Below are positions 1 to 7,761 of a stretch of DNA of 64,000 nt, in pieces (the first letter of the stretch is position 1; the number at the start of each line of letters is the position of its first letter). The stretch covers positions 1 through 64,000 of the forward strand of contig NZ_SMLZ01000102.1 in NCBI RefSeq assembly GCF_009711415.1, read 5' to 3'. The notes beneath the pieces are model-generated. The model did no database searches and was not told the DNA's origin. It was given only the letters and a program-made list of their open reading frames with translations. The stretch comes from Roseibium denhamense. GTDB taxonomy: Bacteria; Pseudomonadota; Alphaproteobacteria; Rhizobiales; Stappiaceae. A program made the translations under genes and the position numbers.

Positions 1-209
1 AGGAACGCGAATACGAAGATCTCTATGTAGCTCGCGATAAAGACCACGATCAAACCAAGCGCCAGAAGGATTGCAAACCCGTCGCCGCGCAAGCCCCCGG
101 GCCGGGTTTCGGCAGAAAAATGATTTGCGACCCTAAAGTAAAGCCATACCACAAGGCCAAAGACAGCCGCGCATAAGGCCATCATCCCAACGGTGTAGAC
201 GATTTCCAT
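1..209 (-). CDS. Small membrane protein, truncated by the window edge
   Basis: An open frame reads on the minus strand from ATG at 209 to the window edge, about 69 residues without a stop. It begins MEIVYTVGMM and shows two hydrophobic stretches, roughly residues 4-23 and 46-66, separated by a short loop containing RPGGLRGDG, so it looks like an integral membrane protein. The upstream Shine-Dalgarno is weak. No family is recognised and the C-terminus lies outside the window. It is transcribed in the same direction as the MFS gene that starts about 1.5 kb upstream. Confidence 0.5.
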   Translation of the reverse strand, partial: MEIVYTVGMMALCAAVFGLVVWLYFRVANHFSAETRPGGLRGDGFAILLALGLIVVFIASYIEIFVFAF

Positions 210-340
210 TTTAAGAGGTTCCAGACTGATAAACCGGTATCAGTTTGATTGCCGGTATGAACAACAGGTGGGAAGCAAACTTGTAAACTGCAAGACAGTA
301 ACGCCCAACTCAAATTACCTATTTTTTGATGCTCCAGCCA

Positions 341-1666
341 TCAAGCGCCATCCTTGAAGTGATCTGAAGCCTCTTCGTCGGCATTTGCATCGTCGGAAGT
401 CTCGGCCTGGTCTGCGGACCAGGCACCCGCAGCCTCAACAACCACGGGTGTTGCTGTCGGTAAGACACCCAAGTAACTTTCGGTTTCTTCTACTGGCGTT
501 GGCGCACGCTGCGTCATGCGATAAAGGGCATAAATCGCGATCAATCCGAAGCTGATGCCAAGCGTAGCCCAAAATGCAACTGGTCCGAATTGCTGCATCG
601 CCCAGCCCGTCGACAATGGCCCGATGATGGCCCCTATTCCAAAGGTCAGGACAAGTCCACCCGAGGCCGCCGGCATGTCTTCAAGAGATAGGCTGTCATT
701 GGTATAGGCGAGGAACAGCGCATAAAGAGGAGTTGTTACACCACCTGCGAAAAAGGCCGATGCCAAAAGCGTCCAGAAGCCGCCACTGAACACCCAGCCA
801 ATCATACAAGAAAGGGCACCAAGGGCGGCAGCTGCAAAGATGAGCCAGCGTCTGTCCATGCGGTCCGAAAGCCAGCCAATCGGGTATTGAAGGAGCAGGG
901 CACCTGCGAACAGCATCGCAACGAACAGAGCAATTTGGTCGGCTGTCAACCCTATTTCCGTGCCGTAGACCGCGCCCATACCGGATTGCGTGGCGTAAAC
1001 ACTGCCCAGTATGAAAATTCCAACCGTCCCCAACGGTGATCCAACAAAGAGATCCCTAAGCGGCATTGGACGGGACACCTCAGCGGCAGGAACATGGCTG
1101 ACTGACAACAGGATCGGCGAGAACGAGATTGACACTAGGATCGATGCGCCGATGAAAAGGACGGCTGTTCCTGCGTCTCCAAGGGTCAGGAGCCCTTGGG
1201 CACCAATGATACCCAGCGTCTGAGCAATCATGTATGCCGACAGCACTTTGCCGCGGGTTTCATTCGTAGCAGCATCATTCAACCAGCTTTCAGCTGTGAC
1301 ATAGATGCCCGACATGCAAAAGCCGACGAAAATCCGCAGGATCGTCCAAGCCCAGGCCTCGGTTAGCAGTGGGAAAGCGATCAGGGCCGCCGACATGAAA
1401 CTGCCAAGTGCCGCGAATACGCGAACATGGCCAACTCGCCGGATCAAAAGCGGACTCAGCCGGGCGCCCGACAGGAACCCGACGAAATAGCCGGACGTTA
1501 CAATCGCAAGCTCGGCCGCCGAAAAGCCCTCGATATCGCCTCGGATACCAATAAGGGTGAATTGCATACCATTTCCGAGCATAATCAGAACAATGCCGAG
1601 CAAAAGTGCCCATATCGACGATAAAACTGCGACCACGGCACGACCTTTTCTGAAAGACCGGGACAT
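341..1666 (-). CDS. MFS transporter (12-TM permease)
   Basis: A 441-residue polytopic membrane protein with about 12 hydrophobic segments in two halves of six. The cytoplasmic loop 2-3 has the MFS pattern (GARLSPLLIRRVGHVRVF), repeated in weaker form in the second half (GWLSDRMDRRW). The C-terminal tail, about 55 residues, is hydrophilic and acidic. It belongs to the YcaD-like part of the MFS_1 superfamily. The substrate cannot be told from sequence. The ATG at 1666 has a GGGA-type ribosome site a few bases upstream. It lies just downstream of the corrinoid operon on the same strand, so it could be co-transcribed with it, which would fit uptake or efflux of a methylated compound; that is inference only. 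Confidence 0.85.
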   Translation of the reverse strand: MSRSFRKGRAVVAVLSSIWALLLGIVLIMLGNGMQFTLIGIRGDIEGFSAAELAIVTSGYFVGFLSGARLSPLLIRRVGHVRVFAALGSFMSAALIAFPLLTEAWAWTILRIFVGFCMSGIYVTAESWLNDAATNETRGKVLSAYMIAQTLGIIGAQGLLTLGDAGTAVLFIGASILVSISFSPILLSVSHVPAAEVSRPMPLRDLFVGSPLGTVGIFILGSVYATQSGMGAVYGTEIGLTADQIALFVAMLFAGALLLQYPIGWLSDRMDRRWLIFAAAALGALSCMIGWVFSGGFWTLLASAFFAGGVTTPLYALFLAYTNDSLSLEDMPAASGGLVLTFGIGAIIGPLSTGWAMQQFGPVAFWATLGISFGLIAIYALYRMTQRAPTPVEETESYLGVLPTATPVVVEAAGAWSADQAETSDDANADEEASDHFKDGA

Positions 1667-1724
1667 GAGATCCCTGAGACCGGCACATATGGCACGTTTG
1701 CCAAAAAGCTAATCGGCCGCTGAC

Positions 1725-3755
1725 TTACACCCTGCGCCTGCGTCTTCTGCCGCCGCCTTGCACCGTTTGTGCAAGCTCCTTGCGCTCTGGCAACTCGACG
1801 GCCGCCCGAAGGTGCGGGAAGGGGTCCACCTTGTTGGGAAGCGCCATTGCGTTGACGAAATGATCCTGAAACTTGGGCTCAAGCGCGGTTTCGATCTTTT
1901 CAATATCGTGCACGGTCTGTTCGATTTCGCGCCGGTGGCCGCGGTTCAGCAGCGCCATGCGGGCACCTGTTCCAGCAGCATTGCCAACGCCCGAGACGCC
2001 GTCGATCGGACAATCCGGAATAAGGCCAAGGACCATCGCGTATTTGGGATCGATGTAGCTGCCAAACGCGCCGGCCAGCCTGATCCGGTCTAGGCGGTCC
2101 GTTCCGAGCTTGTCCTGCAGAAGCTTGACGCCCGCATAAAGAGCGCCCTTGGCAAGCTGGATTGCCCTGATATCCGTCTGCAGGATGGAGATTTCGACAT
2201 CCCCATCCGCGATTAGGTAAGAGAAAGTCCGGCCTTTCTGGCGGATTCGGTGCGTTCGGTCCGCAAGCGCACCGTCGATCACACCGTCTTCCGTGATCAG
2301 GCCGGATAGATACATCTCGGCAACGGCCTCAATGATGCCCGAACCGCAGATCCCGGTCACCCCGACACTGTCGATTGTGTCGGCAAATCCCTCCTCATCG
2401 GACCATGCATCAACGCCGATCACCTTGAAGCGCGGCTCCAGCGTATCGCGGTCGATCCGGATGCGTTCAATGGCACCGGGGGCAGCGCGCTGCCCGGAGG
2501 AAATCTCGGCGCCCTCAAAGGCAGGTCCGGTCGGGGAGGATGCGGCGAGCAACCGATCCTTGTTGCCAAGAACAATCTCCGCATTGGTGCCAACATCCAC
2601 CAGAAGGGTGATCGGTTCCTGAGTATGTGGTGCTTCCGACAAGGTCGCGGCAGCCGCATCCGCACCGACATGACCGGCAATGCAGGGCAGCATGTAGACC
2701 CGCGCGCCCGGGTTCAGTTCCAGGTCAAGATCGCGTGCCGCCAGCACCATTGCATCGGAAGCTGCAAGGGCAAATGGAGCACCGCCGAGCTCAACCGGAT
2801 CAATGCCGAGGAAGAGGTGATGCATGACAGGGTTGCCGACAAAGGTGGCGTCCAGAATATCGGATCTGAGGGCACCGACATCTCCGGCCAGCTTGCCGAT
2901 CAGGGAGTTGACGGCCTCACGCACGGCCTTGGTCAAGTCCGGCAGGCGTGACGGGTTCATCTGAACGTAGGAAACCCGAGACATCAGATCCTCGCCGAAG
3001 CGGATCTGCGGATTGGACGTTCCTGCAGACGAGACAGTCCGGCCATTTTGAAGGTTGCACAGATGTGCGGCGATGGTTGTGGAGCCGATATCAACGGCGA
3101 GACCGTAGACGGCCTCCTTTTCGCCCGGCCAAAGCGCCGTGATGGTCGGTGCGCTGTTCTTGTCCGAATGAATTGCCGCTGTGACCGTCCAGCCACCTTT
3201 GCGCAAGGTGGTCTGCACCATCGGCAACAGCACCGGATCAACCGCAAGCCTGTCATGACCTGAAGCAGTTTCAATGGCTTCGCGCAACCGGTCGAGATCC
3301 CCGCGCGGAGTTTCCATATCCGGTTCGCTGATGCTCACCTTGACGAGTGAAATTGCGCTGTCCGGGACAATCGCCTTGGCTTCCGCGCGTTTGCGCACGA
3401 CCTGGCGGTTTGTTTGGGCATCCGTCGGGACGTCGATGACGAGATCACCGGAAATTTTGGCCTGGCAGGAGAGGCGGCGGTCCGCGGGCAGGGTCCTCAG
3501 CGTGGCGTACCGGATTTCGGCCTCGCTTGCCGGATCCAGATGGTCCGCAGCGCTGACCAGGTTTTCTTTCGCAAAGGTGCCTTCTGACACGGAGATTTGG
3601 CAGCGGCCGCAGATGCCCCGTCCGCCACAAACCGATTCTACATAAACGCCGAGCGATCGCGCGGCGTCCAGAAGCGGGGTGCCAACAGGAAAGCTGCCCC
3701 GCCGCCCGCTTGGCTGGAATACCACTTTCGCAAGTCTATCGGTGCTGTCTATCAT
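1725..3755 (-). CDS. Corrinoid-protein reductive activator (RACo-like, [2Fe-2S] + ASKHA, DUF4445)
   Basis: A 676-residue ATP-dependent activator that would reduce inactive Co(II) corrinoid back to Co(I). The N-terminus is a plant-type [2Fe-2S] ferredoxin domain with cysteines at 43, 49, 52 and 97 (CGGRGICGRC, then LSC). After a linker comes the ASKHA/DUF4445 ATPase region, with phosphate-binding signatures AVDIGSTT near residue 218 and LLVDVGTNAE near 388, and GICGSG further on. The protein ends in an unusual GGGRRRRRRV tail. Such activators accompany corrinoid-dependent methyltransferases. This is the last gene of the operon that begins at 7568 and is separated from the preceding gene by a structured 175-bp gap. 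The ATG at 3755 has only a weak AGG ribosome site. Confidence 0.9.
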   Translation of the reverse strand: MIDSTDRLAKVVFQPSGRRGSFPVGTPLLDAARSLGVYVESVCGGRGICGRCQISVSEGTFAKENLVSAADHLDPASEAEIRYATLRTLPADRRLSCQAKISGDLVIDVPTDAQTNRQVVRKRAEAKAIVPDSAISLVKVSISEPDMETPRGDLDRLREAIETASGHDRLAVDPVLLPMVQTTLRKGGWTVTAAIHSDKNSAPTITALWPGEKEAVYGLAVDIGSTTIAAHLCNLQNGRTVSSAGTSNPQIRFGEDLMSRVSYVQMNPSRLPDLTKAVREAVNSLIGKLAGDVGALRSDILDATFVGNPVMHHLFLGIDPVELGGAPFALAASDAMVLAARDLDLELNPGARVYMLPCIAGHVGADAAAATLSEAPHTQEPITLLVDVGTNAEIVLGNKDRLLAASSPTGPAFEGAEISSGQRAAPGAIERIRIDRDTLEPRFKVIGVDAWSDEEGFADTIDSVGVTGICGSGIIEAVAEMYLSGLITEDGVIDGALADRTHRIRQKGRTFSYLIADGDVEISILQTDIRAIQLAKGALYAGVKLLQDKLGTDRLDRIRLAGAFGSYIDPKYAMVLGLIPDCPIDGVSGVGNAAGTGARMALLNRGHRREIEQTVHDIEKIETALEPKFQDHFVNAMALPNKVDPFPHLRAAVELPERKELAQTVQGGGRRRRRRV

Positions 3756-3803
3756 TTACCTGTTGGCCCTGATCGGTCTGACTGGACGAGCGTTAAAATG
3801 TCT

Positions 3804-3870
3804 CATCCCGATCTTGCAAGCCAAGACCGGGATGCTGCCTGAATGCCTTTTTGTGCCGGTGTTCCGGCAC
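3804..3870. other. Intercistronic hairpins within the corrinoid operon
   Basis: The 175 bp between the methyltransferase and the activator genes contain no gene but carry two inverted repeats: CATCCCG/CGGGATG (3804-3810 and 3828-3834), and a perfect 7-bp stem with 4-nt loop, GTGCCGG-TGTT-CCGGCAC (3853-3870). Read on the operon's strand the second stem is followed by A rather than U residues, so it is not a standard intrinsic terminator. It may protect or set the 3' end of the upstream mRNA, or lower expression of the last gene. Confidence 0.5.
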
Positions 3871-3930
3871 TTGAAGTAGGCAGCTGACTGGGGCCCGCTC
3901 CGGCGCGTGTCCGAAGCGGCTGTAACATTG

Positions 3931-4884
3931 TTATCCGGCGCGGCGTGCTGCCCGGCCGCCACGGCGGCGGCCACCGGCAGCAGCCCCCCCTTCAGCAGGT
4001 GCTGCAGGCCCCCCGGCCGCTGCTGGCTGATGATCCCGGTATGTCATGATCCATTCCTGGCAGTTGGGGTCGGTGCCGTTCAGAACATTGGCGGCGCGCA
4101 CCGCTTCCATTTCCTGCGGGCGGCAGGGGTTCATGATCGCCGATGTCATTCCGGCGCCGATGACCATGGGAATGAAAGCAGAGTTGATGCCGTGGCGGTG
4201 GGGAAGGCCGAAGGAAACATTAGAGAGGCCGCAGGTTGTGTTTACTTTCAGCTCTTCACGGAGGCGGCGAAGGAGCGCGAACACCTGCTTGCCGGCGGTG
4301 CCCATGGCCCCAATCGGCATGACCAGCGGGTCCACCACGATGTCATGTGCGGGAATGCCGTAGTCAGCCGCGCGCTGAACGATTTTCTTCGCAACCTCGA
4401 ACCGCACGTCCGGATCCTCGGAAATGCCGGTCTCGTCGTTGGAGATGGCAACAACCGGTACGTCGTACTTCTTGATCAACGGCAGTATGGCTTCGAGTTT
4501 TTCTTCTTCGCCGGTAACCGAGTTGACCAGCGGGCGACCCTTGGTGACTTCGAGCCCTGCCTTGATCGCCTCCGTTACGGATGAATCGATAGACAAGGGA
4601 ATGTCTGTAAGTTCTTGAACGATCTCCAGAGTTTTGACCAGCAGCGGCGGCTCGGACTCGTTCGGATTGACCGAGGTTACGCCGGCATTGACGTCCAGCA
4701 TTGTCGCTCCCGCCGCGACCTGCGCCAGGGCATCCGCCTTCACGGTTTCATAATTGCCTTCGACCATTTCTGCGGCGAGTTTTTTCCTGCCGGTCGGATT
4801 GATGCGTTCGCCAATGACGCAAAACGGCTGATCAAAGCCGATGACGATTTCCTTGGTGGCCGAAGCGACGACGGTGCGTGTCAT
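3931..4884 (-). CDS. Methyltetrahydrofolate:corrinoid methyltransferase (MtrH/AcsE-like, pterin-binding)
   Basis: A 317-residue protein of the pterin-binding (dihydropteroate synthase-like) TIM-barrel family that moves methyl groups between a corrinoid protein and tetrahydrofolate. Family signatures are ERINPTGRKK near residue 27, DVNAGV near 63, and SIDSS near 98, followed by NSVTGEEE. DHPS itself is excluded by neighbours and by motif spacing. The last 30 or so residues are a Pro/Ala/Gly linker followed by an arginine-glycine tail (GGRRRGGRAARRAG) that is not part of the barrel and resembles the tail of the activator encoded next. The gene starts 13 bp after the MetF-like gene, so it is clearly in the operon. 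Probable direction: methyl from corrinoid onto THF in catabolism. Confidence 0.9.
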   Translation of the reverse strand: MTRTVVASATKEIVIGFDQPFCVIGERINPTGRKKLAAEMVEGNYETVKADALAQVAAGATMLDVNAGVTSVNPNESEPPLLVKTLEIVQELTDIPLSIDSSVTEAIKAGLEVTKGRPLVNSVTGEEEKLEAILPLIKKYDVPVVAISNDETGISEDPDVRFEVAKKIVQRAADYGIPAHDIVVDPLVMPIGAMGTAGKQVFALLRRLREELKVNTTCGLSNVSFGLPHRHGINSAFIPMVIGAGMTSAIMNPCRPQEMEAVRAANVLNGTDPNCQEWIMTYRDHQPAAAGGPAAPAEGGAAAGGRRRGGRAARRAG

Positions 4885-4897
4885 GGGTGCGGGTCTT

Positions 4898-5776
4898 TCA
4901 AGCGGTCAGGGTAGAGGAATGATCGGCGCGAAAAGACCAGCTTCCGCGCTCATGGAGCCAGTCGGCGGTCTTCTGGATGCCGCCGAAGGGATAGACATGG
5001 ATCTGGGCAAGCTGGGCGTCCGGCTGGCTGCCAAGGCGGGTTTCAAGCGGCTCGACCATTGTGTCCGGGTCGTATCCAGACAGCATGGAAACCACCGCGC
5101 CACCGCGTTTTTTCAGGAAGTTCAGGGAGTTTTCGACGCCCGCAAATGCGGCAAACTTCAACAGAGTTGTCATCTTTGCAGGACCGGCAACTCCGATATG
5201 CACCGGAAAGGTGTTGCCCCATGCACGGATTTCGTCGAGCCATAAACTGACACGGTGCGGATCAAAGCCGAACTGGGTCACCAATCGGAACTCGGCGTCG
5301 CTGCTGGCGGCAAGCTCATGTTTTTTGGCGAGAAACGATTTGATGACATCTGCCTTAATGTCCGGAGCGCCTTCCGGGTGCCCGGCAACCGCGATCTTGC
5401 GAATGCCAAGCTTGTCAAACAGCCCGCTTTCAAGGAGAGCAACAGAGGAGGTCAGGGGGCCGGCTTTCTCCGCTTCACCGGCAATGCACAGGACCTCGGT
5501 CACACCCGCGTCTTGCGTGAGGCGCGTAATCCGGCGTTCAAAGGCCTCAAGTGACGTATAGCGGCGCGCCGCCATATGCGGAACGGCGATCAATTTGTTG
5601 TCGGTCAAAATCTTGGCAGCGGAGACGATCATGTCTTCCGGGGCGTTGCCCAGGTCGGTCACGTAAACCTGTGTGCCGGCGGGAATATGCGCCAGGAGTT
5701 CGCCCTTTTCGACCACCTGTTTGGGTGACATCTCGGTCGAGGCAGGCAGGCGTCCGTGTGCATTCAATTCAGTCAT
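4898..5776 (-). CDS. MetF-like methylenetetrahydrofolate reductase
   Basis: A 292-residue TIM-barrel flavoprotein of the methylenetetrahydrofolate reductase family. The open frame extends to 5938, but the extra part lies inside the preceding gene and looks out-of-frame. The ATG at 5776 gives a normal N-terminus (MTELNAHGRL) and overlaps the stop of the upstream gene by 8 bp, which indicates translational coupling. Signatures include VYVTDLG near the start, HMAARRY, CIAGEAEK and the later PVHIGVAGPA and IHVYPFGG, as in this family. In this setting it most likely runs in the oxidative sense, 5-methyl-THF to 5,10-methylene-THF, rather than serving methionine synthesis. The distinct context argues against its being the housekeeping metF. 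Confidence 0.85.
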   Translation of the reverse strand: MTELNAHGRLPASTEMSPKQVVEKGELLAHIPAGTQVYVTDLGNAPEDMIVSAAKILTDNKLIAVPHMAARRYTSLEAFERRITRLTQDAGVTEVLCIAGEAEKAGPLTSSVALLESGLFDKLGIRKIAVAGHPEGAPDIKADVIKSFLAKKHELAASSDAEFRLVTQFGFDPHRVSLWLDEIRAWGNTFPVHIGVAGPAKMTTLLKFAAFAGVENSLNFLKKRGGAVVSMLSGYDPDTMVEPLETRLGSQPDAQLAQIHVYPFGGIQKTADWLHERGSWSFRADHSSTLTA

Positions 5777-6071
5777 GGTCGTTGCCTCCATTCGCCAAAA
5801 GGGCCTGCAAGCGCTCCTTAGGATAGGCGCCGACAATGTCGGCAAGGGCCGTATCCGCTTCCGTTTCGAGATCATCTGAAACATCGACAGGTTCAGTACG
5901 GCGCCATTCCGCCATATAGGCATCGCTGTCCTTGGCACCGACCCGCATGGCGCAGGCGTCGATTGCTTCCATGAAGACGGGCGGCAATTCCCGGCGCGCC
6001 GACTTGCGGCCTTTCTTCACCAGGATCTGGGCCGGAATATCTCTCCAGAAAACAATCGTTTTTTGCGCCAT
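5769..6071 (-). CDS. 'Virulence factor' domain protein (PF13769-like), corrinoid operon
   Basis: A 100-residue soluble protein starting MAQKTIVFWRDIPAQ, with the basic segment KKGRKSARREL and an acidic C-terminal half ending NGGNDHD. It resembles the small Pfam family labelled 'Virulence factor' (PF13769); the label is historical and no role in virulence is implied here. Its coding end overlaps the MetF-like start by 8 bp. A strong GGAGG lies 11 nt before the ATG at 6071. Its fixed place between one-carbon enzymes suggests an accessory role in the methyl-transfer pathway, for example folding or complex assembly, but the function is not known. Confidence 0.7.
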   Translation of the reverse strand: MAQKTIVFWRDIPAQILVKKGRKSARRELPPVFMEAIDACAMRVGAKDSDAYMAEWRRTEPVDVSDDLETEADTALADIVGAYPKERLQALLANGGNDHD

Positions 6072-6186
6072 AAGTGTTCAGTCCTCCTAAGAACAATCCT
6101 TGCCGGAAAGGGGGAGCAGCAGGCCGCGTGATACCGGCATGCGCACGTGAAAATCCGACTTGTTCAAGGGCGTGTCCGCCAAGGCC

Positions 6187-6858
6187 TCAAACGGACTCGT
6201 CCGGGGATAGAAAATCAGTCAACAGGCCGTATCCCGTCTGTTTCATTTCAAATGGCAAGCCGAGACGCTCGGCAGCGGCCCGGGCGGCTTGTTCCAGTTC
6301 GGGGTCATTGGTCTGCGCGATGTAAAGAAGCCGTGAGTAATGAGCGAAATACATGTCGCGCAAATGTGGGTGCCAATCGAGGCCGAGTGGTTCGATGACC
6401 ATCGTTTGAAAGTGCCGCGCAAGAAAGTCGGTCAGGTAAAAGGTCCCGAGCTGATCTTCTTCCAAGGCATCGAAAGCCTCCAGCCCGGTAAAGAAGGCGT
6501 AGCAATGGGCGCCTTCGATCCGCCGCGCGCCAGTCTCCTCGAGAACCTTGTCCAAAAGGCCGCCCGTTCCGCAATCGCCGTAGGCAATCAGAATATCTGA
6601 GTAAACGTCCTGATTGAGCGTGATGACCCGGCGAACTTCATCCGGGATCTTGTCGGGCGTGTTGTGCAGTTGCGCAGGGAGGCAGGTCAGATCTATGTGC
6701 TCAAAGGCGTTTTGATCGCGGACCGCGATAATTTCCCGGGCAAGCGCTCCGCAGGCAATGACCAGAATACGTCCGACTTTTTGACCGGTTCCGGTGTCCT
6801 GCGGCTCGATCGGAAAAAGAGGCACGCCGCCCTGCATGTCGGCTGCCTCCTCGAACAT
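6187..6858 (-). CDS. DUF1638 domain protein
   Basis: A 223-residue soluble protein of the DUF1638 family. Visible features are an N-terminal GRILVIACGALARE strand-turn, a central IAYGDCGTGG motif and several conserved-looking Cys and His residues (LTCLPAQLHN, GAHCYAF). These could bind metal or corrinoid, though that is inference. The gene starts 5 bp after the stop of the corrinoid protein gene, so the two are tightly coupled. DUF1638 proteins are commonly encoded beside MttB-type methyltransferases and corrinoid proteins. The biochemical role is unestablished as far as I know. Confidence 0.8.
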   Translation of the reverse strand: MFEEAADMQGGVPLFPIEPQDTGTGQKVGRILVIACGALAREIIAVRDQNAFEHIDLTCLPAQLHNTPDKIPDEVRRVITLNQDVYSDILIAYGDCGTGGLLDKVLEETGARRIEGAHCYAFFTGLEAFDALEEDQLGTFYLTDFLARHFQTMVIEPLGLDWHPHLRDMYFAHYSRLLYIAQTNDPELEQAARAAAERLGLPFEMKQTGYGLLTDFLSPDESV

Positions 6859-6863
6859 TTTCT

Positions 6864-7568
6864 TTAGCCTTGGTTTGCGGCGAGCTGGTTATGCCGGCGC
6901 GCAATAAGGTCCTTGGCCATTTCCACTGCGACGGCTGCGTCGCGGCAATAGCCGTCCGCCCCGATGGCTTCGCCGAACTCTTCATTCAGCGGTGCGCCGC
7001 CTACAAGTACGATGTACTCGTCGCGCAGGCCTTTTTCCTTCATCTCGTCGATGACGACCTTCATGTAAGGCATGGTTGTCGTCAAAAGCGCAGACATTCC
7101 AAGAATGTCGGGCTTATGCTCTTCCAGAGCCGCGAGATAGTTTTCGACCGGGTTGTTAATGCCGATGTCGATGACTTCGAAGCCGGCGCCTTCCATCATC
7201 ATGGAGACAAGGTTCTTCCCGATGTCGTGAATGTCGCCCTTAACGGTGCCGATCACCATTTTCCCGACTTTCGGGGCGCCGGTTTCAGCCAGAAGCGGGC
7301 GCAAAATGCTCATTCCCGACTTCATGGCGTTTGCAGAAAGAAGAACCTCCGGCACAAACAGGATCCCATCGCGGAAATCGACGCCAACGATCCGCATGCC
7401 CTCCACCAGGGCTTTGGTCAGGATGTCATAAGGCGCCCAGCCGCGTTCCAGCAGGATATTGACGGCGTCCTGAATCTCTTCCTGCAATCCATCATAGAGA
7501 TCGTCATGCATTTGCTCGACAAGCTCATCGTCTGATAGGGCGGCGAGATCGATATCATCTTCGGACAT
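6864..7568 (-). CDS. Methyltransferase corrinoid protein (MtbC/MttC/MtgC-like, B12-binding)
   Basis: A 234-residue cobalamin shuttle protein. The N-terminal helical cap domain (about 1-95) is followed by a Rossmann-type B12-binding domain. The signature GDIHDIGKN places Asp112-x-His114-x2-Gly117, with His114 the expected lower axial cobalt ligand; later SALLTTTMPYMK and VGGAPLNEEF also fit the family. An in-frame TTG lies at 7580, but the ATG at 7568 has a GGAG 6 nt upstream and is the better start. It is the first gene of the operon. Its partners would be an upstream substrate:corrinoid methyltransferase (absent here), the MtrH-like enzyme and the activator. Confidence 0.92.
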   Translation of the reverse strand: MSEDDIDLAALSDDELVEQMHDDLYDGLQEEIQDAVNILLERGWAPYDILTKALVEGMRIVGVDFRDGILFVPEVLLSANAMKSGMSILRPLLAETGAPKVGKMVIGTVKGDIHDIGKNLVSMMMEGAGFEVIDIGINNPVENYLAALEEHKPDILGMSALLTTTMPYMKVVIDEMKEKGLRDEYIVLVGGAPLNEEFGEAIGADGYCRDAAVAVEMAKDLIARRHNQLAANQG

Positions 7569-7598
7569 GGGTCGCTCCAAGAAGGCGCATAAGGGCCG

Positions 7599-7634
7599 TT
7601 ATTTGCAAATAATCTTAAGCCTCATGCGCAAATA
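7599..7634 (-). promoter_or_regulatory. Palindrome and direct repeat upstream of the corrinoid operon
   Basis: A perfect 14-bp palindrome, TTATTTGCAAATAA, occupies 7599-7612, about 30 bp before the first start codon of the corrinoid operon. The plus-strand heptamer GCAAATA occurs at 7605-7611 and again at 7628-7634, a 23-bp period, close to two helical turns. Direct repeats of that spacing are typical of AraC-family operators. The placement close to the start codon would suit an operator overlapping the promoter or the 5' leader. No clear -10/-35 pair could be fixed. Confidence 0.4.
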
Positions 7635-7761
7635 CCGGATATCACCAAAACGACACGGCAAGTCGCACCTGCGACGATCATTTACCGCCGCGCTTCTCGC
7701 CTGCATTCACGCCGTTCGGCGCGCCTCTTGCGGGGCCGGCGATGAGCCAGGCCCGGTTCGG

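Noticed and set aside
3853..3870. Hairpin as an intrinsic terminator of the operon
   Set aside because: On the transcribed strand the stem is followed by A residues, not U, so it cannot act as a standard terminator.
3907..4584. 225-residue plus-strand frame over the MtrH-like gene
   Set aside because: It is antisense to the methyltransferase gene; the cysteine/histidine-rich content is a shadow effect.
5777..5938. N-terminal extension of the MetF-like protein
   Set aside because: It lies within the PF13769-like gene in another frame; ATG 5776 gives a normal N-terminus and coupled overlap.
7569..7761. Cobalamin riboswitch upstream of the corrinoid operon
   Set aside because: I looked for the B12-box pattern and a leader of about 200 nt; the 190-bp gap shows no B12 box by eye.
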